Shown piece after piece: positions 1 through 5,039 of a stretch of 7,360 nt of DNA. How positions within the stretch are numbered: position 1 is the first letter of the stretch; the number at the start of each line of letters is the position of its first letter. Location of the stretch: contig JASIEN010000677.1 in NCBI GenBank assembly GCA_030045935.1, positions 1 to 7,360 on the forward strand, written 5' to 3'. The notes beneath the pieces were generated by a model that was given only the letters and a program-made list of their open reading frames with translations, did no database searches and was not told the origin of the DNA. The stretch comes from Candidatus Sulfotelmatobacter sp. (lineage in GTDB: Bacteria; Acidobacteriota; Terriglobia; Terriglobales; Acidobacteriaceae). The position numbers and the translations under genes are program-made.

Positions 1-419
1 GTACAAAACACTCGCCTCAGATTCGGCAAGCCACCAAGGTCAATGCCCTTGATGTTGCCCGCATCAGTGATCAGCACTACCGCTCGCGAGTTCTCCAGTT
101 GATAACGCACTTCCCGCTCGCGATAGGACGGATTCAGAAGTGTCGGAATTGCGCCGGCAAGGGTCACAGCATGGTACGACGCACAGAACTCCCAGGAATT
201 GCAAAGGAAGATAGCGACCACTTCGCCTGGTTTCACTCCGGCTGCGACGAATCCGCGGGCCAGACGTTCGACAATTTCGCCGTATTCTGCGTAGGTCAGG
301 CGACGCCCGCAGGAGGTATCCACCAACGCAGTTTTCTGAGCGTGCCGCGAGCTCGAATCGAGAATTGCATCATGCACGAACACGTTCCCAGGATTGGCAT
401 ACAGTTGCGTCCGCAGCAT
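1..419 (-). CDS. AMP-forming acyl-CoA synthetase / AMP-dependent ligase, N-terminal part
   Basis: The reading frame runs off the left edge and gives the first 139 residues of a protein that would normally have about 500-560. It begins MLRTQLYANPGN. The visible part matches the N-terminal subdomain of the ANL adenylate-forming superfamily: 'LTYAEYGEIVERLARGF' (about residues 42-58), then 'GVKPGEVVAIFLCNSWEF', then 'AGAIPTLLNPSYREREVRYQ' and 'VVLITDAG'. The family activates a carboxylic acid with ATP and transfers it to CoA; the substrate cannot be read from this part, because the ATP-binding P-loop (Ser/Thr/Gly-rich) and the acid pocket lie outside the window. Fatty-acid or aryl-acid activation is the usual role. 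The ATG at 419 is preceded in frame by a TGA about 19 codons upstream; no clear Shine-Dalgarno sequence is visible. Confidence 0.88.
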   Translation of the reverse strand, partial: MLRTQLYANPGNVFVHDAILDSSSRHAQKTALVDTSCGRRLTYAEYGEIVERLARGFVAAGVKPGEVVAIFLCNSWEFCASYHAVTLAGAIPTLLNPSYREREVRYQLENSRAVVLITDAGNIKGIDLGGLPNLRRVFC

Positions 420-458
420 GGCGGGATTGATTGTAGCGGAAAGAAAATACCTAGTACC

Positions 459-588
459 CAGTACTCAGTTGGCTGGCTTCCATGTTTCAACATTTCAAAA
501 GTTTCGATGTTTCAATGAACACGCCTAATGCTGAAACCTTGGAAACCTCGAAATCTTCTTGTGCGTTTTTACTGACAACCGAGTACTG
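459..588. repeat. Long imperfect inverted repeat (130 bp) between two genes
   Basis: The outer arms are CAGTACTCAGTTG at 459-471 and CAACCGAGTACTG at 576-588, complementary at 12 of 13 positions. Inside them lies a second, less perfect pair: a GTTTC-rich arm at about 484-513 and a GAAAC-rich arm at about 533-554. The rest of the 420-604 gap holds no coding signal that I can support. The element sits upstream of the acyl-CoA synthetase start and just past the stop codon of the glutaredoxin-like gene, so it could form a large hairpin at the end of the latter transcript. It looks like a dispersed non-autonomous palindromic element rather than a classical terminator, since no T-run follows the stem. 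Confidence 0.7.
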
Positions 589-604
589 ACAACTGAGCAT
601 TATG

Positions 605-877
605 CTAGCTCGCCAGCTTGCGCAGGAATTCGCGCTCGTCCATGTGGTATTTGAAAGCTTTCCGGCCGTCAATAAAAACCACTGGAACTTCGTCATTGAA
701 GCGGCGGCGCAGTTCGTGGTCGCCGTCAACGTCGACCTCCTCCCAGGCAAAGCTGCCGTGGCGCGAGAGTTTGGCCAGGCTCTCTTTGACGATTTCGCAG
801 AGATGGCAGCCTTTGCGGGAATAGAGTACGACCTGACGGGGCTCCGGCACGTGGCGATTGTAACGTCTGCGATACAT
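605..877 (-). CDS. Glutaredoxin-like thiol-disulfide protein
   Basis: This is a 90-residue protein with a thioredoxin fold of the glutaredoxin family. The first strand and active site read 'VVLYSRKGCHLCEIVKESL', placing a CxxC pair at Cys24-Cys27 at the start of helix 1. 'EEVDVDGDHELRRRF' follows, then the cis-proline segment 'EVPVVFIDGRKAF' with Pro65 facing the active site. The CHLC centre and the short C-terminus resemble the small bacterial group often labelled glutaredoxin family/DUF836 rather than the CPYC glutaredoxins. It probably reduces protein or glutathione-type disulfides in the cytoplasm; the partner is unknown. The ATG at 877 has no strong ribosome binding site, and a GTG at residue 10 is a possible shorter start. 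It is transcribed divergently from the SDR gene across a 76-bp gap. Confidence 0.85.
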   Translation of the reverse strand: MYRRRYNRHVPEPRQVVLYSRKGCHLCEIVKESLAKLSRHGSFAWEEVDVDGDHELRRRFNDEVPVVFIDGRKAFKYHMDEREFLRKLAS

Positions 878-936
878 TGGATGGCAAGGAAAAAGTTGTG
901 TCTAGTCAATCTAGGTTGTAATCCTCCCGAAAAGTC

Positions 937-941
937 AGGAG
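937..941 (+). promoter_or_regulatory. Probable ribosome binding site of the SDR gene
   Basis: AGGAG lies 12 bases before the ATG at 954, a slightly long spacing, but it is the only purine-rich site near the start. An upstream CTCC at 924-927 could pair with GGAG at 938-941 across a 10-nt loop and partly hide it; the stem is only 4 bp, so this is a weak suggestion. Confidence 0.5.
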
Positions 942-953
942 TAGAATCCCGAA

Positions 954-1730
954 ATGGTCATTTCGCCGCCATATCGGCCGCTGCGCGGCAAAACCTGTTT
1001 AATTACCGGGGCGGCAAAGCGTCTCGGGCGTGCCTCGGCACTCGCTCTCGCTCAAGCGGGTGCGGACATTGCCATTACATTTCGCAACTCTGCACGTGAG
1101 GCGCAACAGACGGTGGTGGACTTATCAAGCCTGGGCGTGCGCGCCTTCGCTTTGCGCTGCGACGTTACCGACCAAGCCAGCGTGAAATCGATGATGAACG
1201 AAGCTGGGCGCCAGTTGGGACGGATCGACATTCTGGTAAACAACGCAGCGATCTACCAGGACGTCGCCTTCGAGCGCATCACGCTGAGGCAATGGGATGA
1301 TATGTTCGCCTCGAACACGCGCGGACCATTTCTGGTTTCGCGCGAGGCGTTGAAATGGATGCGGCGGAGGCGTCCGGGGGCGAAGAGGTCAAAAAAACTT
1401 CCAGAAGCAAAGATTATTAACATGGGATCGCTCGGCGGTCTGCGGCCGTGGGCCACGCACGCGCACTATTGTTCCTCGAAAGCCGCGCTGCACATGCTGA
1501 CCAAAGCCATGGCTCTCGCGCTTGCCCCACAGATTGCCGTAAATGCAGTCGCCCCCGGAGTGATTGATCTGGGAGAAAAATCGTCGTTCATGAAGCGCAT
1601 CGCCCGGCGCACGCCGATGCAGCGAAATGGAACAGGGGACGACGTCGCCGCGGCGGTTTTGTTTTTCGCGACGGCTCCGCAGTTTATTACCGGGCAAATT
1701 CTAGCCGTGGATGGCGGATGGGGACTCTAG
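954..1730 (+). CDS. Short-chain dehydrogenase/reductase (SDR), pteridine-reductase-like cofactor loop
   Basis: This 258-residue protein is a complete classical SDR. The Rossmann dinucleotide loop is TGAAKRLG (18-25), the form typical of pteridine reductases (PTR1/FolM) rather than the common TGxxxGIG. Arg44 after the second strand ('ITFRNS') suggests NADPH. The structural motif NNAA is at 96-99. The catalytic tetrad can be seen as Asn121, Ser159 ('INMGSLGG'), Tyr172 and Lys176 ('HYCSSKAAL'). In true PTR1 and FolM the position of Ser159 is usually Asp, so the classical Ser argues against a strict pterin reductase assignment. 'NAVAPGVI' and the C-terminal 'ITGQILAVDGGWGL' are standard SDR features. 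A basic insert 'RRRRPGAKRSKK' around 137-148 lengthens the loop before the Ser strand. The substrate is unknown. The gene converges on the cytochrome c gene with only 24 bp between them. Confidence 0.93.
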   Translation: MVISPPYRPLRGKTCLITGAAKRLGRASALALAQAGADIAITFRNSAREAQQTVVDLSSLGVRAFALRCDVTDQASVKSMMNEAGRQLGRIDILVNNAAIYQDVAFERITLRQWDDMFASNTRGPFLVSREALKWMRRRRPGAKRSKKLPEAKIINMGSLGGLRPWATHAHYCSSKAALHMLTKAMALALAPQIAVNAVAPGVIDLGEKSSFMKRIARRTPMQRNGTGDDVAAAVLFFATAPQFITGQILAVDGGWGL

Positions 1731-1754
1731 GCGCCTTAGACCTACGCCTGCGGA

Positions 1755-2213
1755 TCAATTCTTGCCGCTTTGGGCGCCTTGCGCCGTGTCGGTTTTTGCC
1801 TTGGCCAGGGAGCGCACGTAATTCACCAGGTCCCAATTCTCTTCCGTCTTGACGCGTGGGCCCTCGGGCGGCATGTCCTCGTAGCCGTTCTTGATGATGT
1901 AGAAAATCTCGCCATCTGTGCGATCTTTCAGGCTGTCCGGATTGGTGAAGTCGGCGATGTGCACCTTCATGTCTTTGGCCAGGTCACCCCTGCCATCGCC
2001 GTTCGCTCCGTGGCACATGGCGCAGTCAATCGTCCACCATTTCTTGGCTCGGGCCAGCGATTCCGGAGACGGTTTGACTGGGTTCTGCTGCCTGGCAGCT
2101 TCAATCGGGATGGCAGAATAGGGCGAAGACGATTTTTGTGTGTTTTGCGGTTGCGCTGATAAAACCAATAGGAAAATGACTGAGGCGGTGAGAAGCGAGA
2201 TTAGTCGGGACAT
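1755..2213 (-). CDS. Exported monohaem class I cytochrome c
   Basis: The 152-residue precursor starts with a hydrophobic signal segment (about residues 4-20, ending 'LLVLSAQPQ'), so the mature protein should act outside the cytoplasmic membrane. After a low-complexity linker (21-50) comes a cytochrome c domain: 'DCAMCHGANGDGRGDLAKDM' carries the haem-attachment motif CxxCH at Cys64, Cys67 and His68. Met114 in 'NGYEDMPPEG' is the likely sixth haem ligand. The C-terminal helix 'ENWDLVNYVRSLAK' is typical of the cbb3/PetJ-like class. The role is electron transfer; the partner oxidase or reductase is not in the window. The start at 2213 is well supported by GGAGG six bases upstream. A CRP/FNR-like dyad and a -10 element lie before it, suggesting control by an activator responding to redox state or respiration. 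Confidence 0.94.
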   Translation of the reverse strand: MSRLISLLTASVIFLLVLSAQPQNTQKSSSPYSAIPIEAARQQNPVKPSPESLARAKKWWTIDCAMCHGANGDGRGDLAKDMKVHIADFTNPDSLKDRTDGEIFYIIKNGYEDMPPEGPRVKTEENWDLVNYVRSLAKAKTDTAQGAQSGKN

Positions 2214-2219
2214 CGGGAA

Positions 2220-2224
2220 CCTCC
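2220..2224 (-). promoter_or_regulatory. Ribosome binding site of the cytochrome c gene
   Basis: On the minus strand this reads GGAGG, followed by six bases and the ATG at 2213. It is a near-consensus Shine-Dalgarno sequence at good spacing and fixes the start codon. Confidence 0.85.
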
Positions 2225-2251
2225 GATGTGCATACTTTGTGATCCGATAGA

Positions 2252-2257
2252 ATTCTA
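2252..2257 (-). promoter_or_regulatory. Predicted -10 element of the cytochrome c promoter
   Basis: The minus strand reads TAGAAT, five of six positions matching TATAAT, and predicts a transcription start near 2245. The expected -35 position (2275-2280) reads CAGCAT, which is not a -35 consensus, as is usual for activator-dependent promoters. It overlaps the dyad at 2277-2296. This rests on sequence resemblance only. Confidence 0.45.
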
Positions 2258-2276
2258 GCCCTCACGCCGGGCCGAT

Positions 2277-2296
2277 GCTGTGACTTGCATCACGGC
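2277..2296. promoter_or_regulatory. CRP/FNR-family operator-like dyad upstream of cytochrome c
   Basis: The plus strand reads GCTGTGA, six bases, TCACGGC: half-sites matching at six of seven positions in dyad symmetry. The core TGTGA-N6-TCACG is one base short of the E. coli CRP consensus TGTGA-N6-TCACA. The centre (2286.5) is about 41.5 bases before the transcription start predicted from the TAGAAT element, the class II activator position. CRP/FNR-type regulators often control cytochromes. Which regulator binds, if any, cannot be told from the site. Confidence 0.55.
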
Positions 2297-2304
2297 TCCG
2301 CAGT

Positions 2305-2325
2305 GCCCGCTTTCAAACGGCGGGC
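2305..2325. repeat. Short perfect inverted repeat
   Basis: GCCCGC at 2305-2310 and GCGGGC at 2320-2325 are exact complements around a 9-nt loop. It lies between the dyad and the REP-like element; it has no T-run, and its role is unknown. Confidence 0.5.
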
Positions 2326-2372
2326 CTGTTAGACTCAAGGTTCGGAACTCGACCCATAAATGGTTTGGGGAG

Positions 2373-2437
2373 GGCACGACTTTAGTCGTGCCGCTTGAGG
2401 CCTCATGAACACCGGGGCTTTAGCCCCTGAGGTAGCT
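2373..2437. repeat. REP-like two-hairpin element I
   Basis: Two stems share the same loop. GGCACGAC-TTTA-GTCGTGCC (2373-2392) is a perfect 8-bp hairpin, and GGGGC-TTTA-GCCCC (2414-2427) a perfect 5-bp one. Between them lies the exact 10-bp palindrome TGAGGCCTCA (2396-2405). The element ends GAGGTAGCT (2429-2437), followed by a run of six or more T. The paired-hairpin layout is that of REP/BIME elements mobilised by RAYT transposases, and similar CTTTAG-loop hairpins are, from memory, abundant in acidobacterial intergenic DNA. No plus-strand gene ends upstream of it, so a terminator role is unlikely despite the T-run. Confidence 0.7.
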
Positions 2438-2498
2438 TTTTTCTTTCGCGGGGCATTTACTAGGCGAATTTGCTCGAAAGCTCTTGATCAAAACCATA

Positions 2499-3086
2499 AT
2501 GAAGAGAATGCTTGGCCTTAGCTGCTTACTGGCGGTGATAGCCCTACATCCGTTTTCTGCCGCCCAGGCCGGCCCCGAACAGGGTGGCCATGAAATCGAA
2601 GTTTGGGCGGGTGGCGGGCATTCCGTCCCGGGCGGCACATCGCGCACGGGAATCTTCGATGTCGGCTTGCGTTACGGCTGGGTTATCACCGGCCTGCATC
2701 TGCCTAGTTTCTTACGGGGACGGTTCGAATACGTCGTCGATGCCGAACCAGCTTATCTGATCTTTCAGCCGGCCAACACTGCCTACGGCGTGGGATTCAA
2801 CCCATTCGGACTGAAGTGGAATTTCGAGCGCCGTGGCCGTTTTTCTCCTTATCTCGAACTGAGTGGCGGCACGCTATTCAGCAACCACAACGTGCCCACG
2901 TACACAAACGACGTGAACTTCACCTCGGCTGCCGCTCTCGGCACCCACGTGCTGGGACCAAAATACAACTGGAGCATAGAGGTGCGTTACCTGCACATCT
3001 CGAATGCGGGACTGGGCAATCTGAATCCGGGGCTCAACACCGTGCAGGTGAGGCTTGGCGTAGGCAGGTTCTGGAAGAAGAAGTAG
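2499..3086 (+). CDS. PagL-like lipid A 3-O-deacylase / acyloxyacyl hydrolase family outer-membrane protein
   Basis: This is a 195-residue protein with a clear signal peptide: MKRMLGLSCLLAVIALHPF followed by SAAQA. The mature part is rich in alternating aromatic and polar strands, as in an eight-stranded outer-membrane barrel ('FDVGLRYGW', 'FSPYLELSGG', 'NWSIEVRYLH', 'TVQVRLGVGRFW'). The signature 'RYLHISNAGLGNLNPGLN' near the C-terminus matches the PagL motif, with candidate catalytic His166 and Ser168 from this start. PagL enzymes remove the 3-O acyl chain of lipid A at the outer membrane. The third PagL catalytic residue, a Glu 12 positions after the Ser, appears as Asn180 here. ATG 2499 is preferred because it gives a compact signal peptide; an upstream in-frame TTG at 2484 would add five residues. 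No clear ribosome binding site is visible for either. Confidence 0.82.
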   Translation: MKRMLGLSCLLAVIALHPFSAAQAGPEQGGHEIEVWAGGGHSVPGGTSRTGIFDVGLRYGWVITGLHLPSFLRGRFEYVVDAEPAYLIFQPANTAYGVGFNPFGLKWNFERRGRFSPYLELSGGTLFSNHNVPTYTNDVNFTSAAALGTHVLGPKYNWSIEVRYLHISNAGLGNLNPGLNTVQVRLGVGRFWKKK

Positions 3087-3162
3087 AGTACTGATTTCGA
3101 TAGCTGCGGCGGTTGCGTCCAAACGGAAACCGGTGCATCTGAATTATCGTCCGGCCTGAGTC

Positions 3163-3501
3163 ATGTTGGCGGCACAGGAGGGTAACGACGTCAGACGCCA
3201 CTTCAACCCCACCGCAAGTCAATGGAATCTTGAAACCTCGCTTTACGTTGAGCACCCATCTCGATCGGTCGAATGCTATCGCCGCGTTTTCGGCTTTGGG
3301 CCGATCGACATCGACCAGAAAGAAGGCATCAACGGTCAGACGCGACTGTGTGCGATGCGCGCCGGTGACCGCAGTGTACTCTTGCTGTTCGAGAAAGGAA
3401 CCACCCCAGACACAAACGCAACTGGTGCGATCCACGTGGCCTTCGGGATTTTCCGGTCGGCAAGCCTTTTCGCTGGTCGGCCTGGTGAATACCGCCTTTA
3501 A
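3163..3501 (+). pseudogene. Truncated VOC-superfamily (glyoxalase/bleomycin-resistance) gene remnant
   Basis: The 112-codon frame carries the first half of a VOC protein: 'LETSLYVEHPSRSVECYRRV' (strand 1 and helix), 'FGFGPIDIDQ', 'TRLCAMRAGDRSVLLLFEKG' (strands 2-3) and 'GAIHVAFGI', where the second beta-alpha-beta module normally begins. Homology stops at about 3450; the frame then reads 'FRSASLFAGRPGEYRL' and ends. The expected second module, with its metal-ligand or substrate residues and a C-terminal 'DPDGHxxE' type motif, is found in none of the three plus frames down to 3557. The N-terminal 20 residues are also atypical, and the ATG at 3163 lacks a good ribosome binding site. A decayed gene is the simplest reading; a short expressed half-domain protein that dimerises remains possible. 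Confidence 0.62.
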
Positions 3502-3557
3502 TCTGACTCGCCGCCAGCAGCCGTTGCTCAAGGGATAGCACAAGTTCGCAAAGGTTC

Positions 3558-4841
3558 TCACCTCAGAAACACGTGAGCCACGTCGTCGACGTGAATGGCC
3601 GACTTTCTTCGCGCTCCTGTTGCCACGTTATATGCCACCAGCAAACCCCGCTCAATTATGAGAATTTCTTTTTCGCTTACCCAGCCCACCAGGTTGGCGT
3701 GTGGCAAAAAAGCAATTTGCTTCGGCGATTCGGAGATGTTCTTAACTTCGACCGCTGGCAATTCCGCAAGCGCCTTGCGAATGCGTAGCGACTCTTCCGA
3801 ATTGGCCTGCCCCTCCGCGGCAAGCTGAATCGCACTGTTGGGCTTGGATGTGGCAACGATGGTGAAAGCAACAAGACTCACATCCGGAGAAAGCCTGGCG
3901 TTCCCGGTATAGAAGCTGACGTCATAGTCGGGATTGTTGAAGGTGCTGAATTCATCGAAGATGACGATCTGCTTGCCTTGAAGGTGCAGCACCGTCTGAT
4001 CGTCGCTCTGATTGGCCCATCCGCAGCAGCCACTGTCGGGAATTGCTTCCAGAATTGCGTTCGCGTTCGGAGCATCAAGAATGCGTCGCAAAGGTGCGTC
4101 AACTGGCGTCGCACCCCACTTGCCCGCGCTTTCCTCGTAAAGTGCGGTCGATTTGTAAACGGGCTGGGTCTTGCCCGCGACAAACTGAGTCAGCAGAAAA
4201 AAATCCCCTACGCCGTCATCCGGAACCCACACGCTGCCATAAGCACATGTCTCTTCACAGCCTCCGGTGGGACACGAGCATTCGGGCAGCGTAACCGATG
4301 CCACCTCCTGGCGATCTGCGCCTGTTCGATCCGTCCGCCAGCTTTCCCAAGTTGTCTTAGTCGAAAGATCCACACCATCGCGCTGCAGGCGCCGCGCTTG
4401 ATTTGAAAACCAGTAAAGATGCTTGCCGTCCTGCGCAAGGTACGGCACAGGAGCGGATTCGGTAATGGCCAGGTTTGATCCCGTCGTTGCCGTGGTGCGC
4501 GTTACGTCGCGGGTAAGCGTGCTCGCGGCATGACCATCCCAGACCCATACTTTTCGGTCGGGTGCAACGTCGCCTTCCGCCAGAGGCAGTGAGACCATAG
4601 AGGCGAACAGCATCTGGCCCACGTGATTGATCTGGAGACTTTGTGGTGACTCGAGGGCTTCGGCGGGAACTTTCACCACCTGCTTCTGCGCAAATGTATT
4701 GGGATCGTACTCGACGGCCTCGCTGGGAGCGCGCAAGACCCAGAGCCGGGTGGTTTGAGCCCTTACCGGAAAACAGAAAAGAGCAAGCACCGCGATCGTT
4801 AAAAGTGATTTCCTCCCCCAGCAGACAGCCATGATTCGCAT
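3558..4841 (-). CDS. Exported protein of unknown function with a cysteine cluster
   Basis: I do not recognise a named family. The 427-residue protein starts MRIMAVCWGRKSLLTIAVLA and has a hydrophobic signal segment (about 12-24) ending 'FPVRAQ', so it should be exported. The mature part has many short strands with phrases such as 'LWVLRAPSEAVEYDP', 'KHLYWFSNQARRL', 'NARLSPDVSLVAFTIVA' and 'LVGWVSEKEILIIE', as in WD40/TolB-like beta-propellers; that fold is an inference. Six cysteines are clustered: Cys188, Cys190, Cys195 and Cys199 in 'ECSCPTGGCEETCAYG', plus Cys272-Cys273 in 'DSGCCGWAN'. They could form disulfides or bind metal. A second in-frame ATG at 4832 (residue 4) is equally plausible; neither has a visible ribosome binding site. 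The gene stands alone, convergent with the VOC remnant and divergent from chdC. Confidence 0.8.
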   Translation of the reverse strand: MRIMAVCWGRKSLLTIAVLALFCFPVRAQTTRLWVLRAPSEAVEYDPNTFAQKQVVKVPAEALESPQSLQINHVGQMLFASMVSLPLAEGDVAPDRKVWVWDGHAASTLTRDVTRTTATTGSNLAITESAPVPYLAQDGKHLYWFSNQARRLQRDGVDLSTKTTWESWRTDRTGADRQEVASVTLPECSCPTGGCEETCAYGSVWVPDDGVGDFFLLTQFVAGKTQPVYKSTALYEESAGKWGATPVDAPLRRILDAPNANAILEAIPDSGCCGWANQSDDQTVLHLQGKQIVIFDEFSTFNNPDYDVSFYTGNARLSPDVSLVAFTIVATSKPNSAIQLAAEGQANSEESLRIRKALAELPAVEVKNISESPKQIAFLPHANLVGWVSEKEILIIERGLLVAYNVATGARRKSAIHVDDVAHVFLR

Positions 4842-4902
4842 GAGCTGATTTTAAATCGCATACTCGCCCGCCTCCCACGACTTGCGTACAATGGATGTTG
4901 TT

Positions 4903-5033
4903 TTCTTCGCGCCCTTTGCGGCTTTTCGGAGCCTGCCCTGAGAGGGCGAAAGCGATCGAACGGGCGAACTTTGCGGTTAAAAGCTTTTGACGGGGCGAAA
5001 GACGAGAGAAAGGACGCAAAGACGGCAAGAAAG
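4903..5033. repeat. Imperfect palindromic element upstream of chdC
   Basis: The centre is the exact palindrome AAAAGCTTTT (4979-4988). The flanks carry related words in opposite orientation: TTCTTCGCGCCCTTTGCG at 4903-4920 against CGCAAAGACGGCAAGAAA at about 5016-5033, with further copies CTTTGCGG (4969-4976) and ACGCAAAGAC (5014-5023). The element fills most of the 4842-5039 gap between two divergent genes, so it overlaps or replaces their promoters. It also keeps the chdC frame open upstream of the likely ATG, creating a spurious TTG start at 4971. Confidence 0.6.
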
Positions 5034-5039
5034 ATATTT

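Noticed and set aside
99..518. Open frame of 139 codons on the plus strand over the acyl-CoA synthetase gene
   Set aside because: It is antisense to a frame with clear AMP-ligase motifs and its translation shows no recognisable domain.
487..909. 140-codon minus-strand frame overlapping the glutaredoxin-like gene
   Set aside because: It runs through the palindromic repeat and covers the glutaredoxin gene in another frame; the translation is low in motif content.
2414..2445. Rho-independent terminator (GC hairpin followed by a T-run)
   Set aside because: No plus-strand gene ends upstream, nine bases separate the stem from the Ts, and the paired-hairpin context fits a REP-like element better.
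3034..3561. 175-codon minus-strand frame opposite the VOC remnant
   Set aside because: Antisense to a frame with recognisable VOC motifs; no ribosome binding site or domain of its own.
4887..4892. TACAAT as a -10 element for chdC
   Set aside because: It matches the -10 consensus well, but no -35 hexamer stands at 16-18 bases upstream and it is about 150 bp from the start codon; not enough to annotate.
4357..5028. 223-codon minus-strand frame spanning the start of the Cys-cluster gene and the chdC palindrome
   Set aside because: It overlaps the signal-peptide end of a convincing gene in another frame and has a compositionally odd Arg/Ser-rich translation.
4971..5039. N-terminal extension of ChdC from TTG 4971
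   Set aside because: The extra 23 codons lie inside an imperfect palindrome, are Lys/Arg-rich and do not resemble any ChdC N-terminus.
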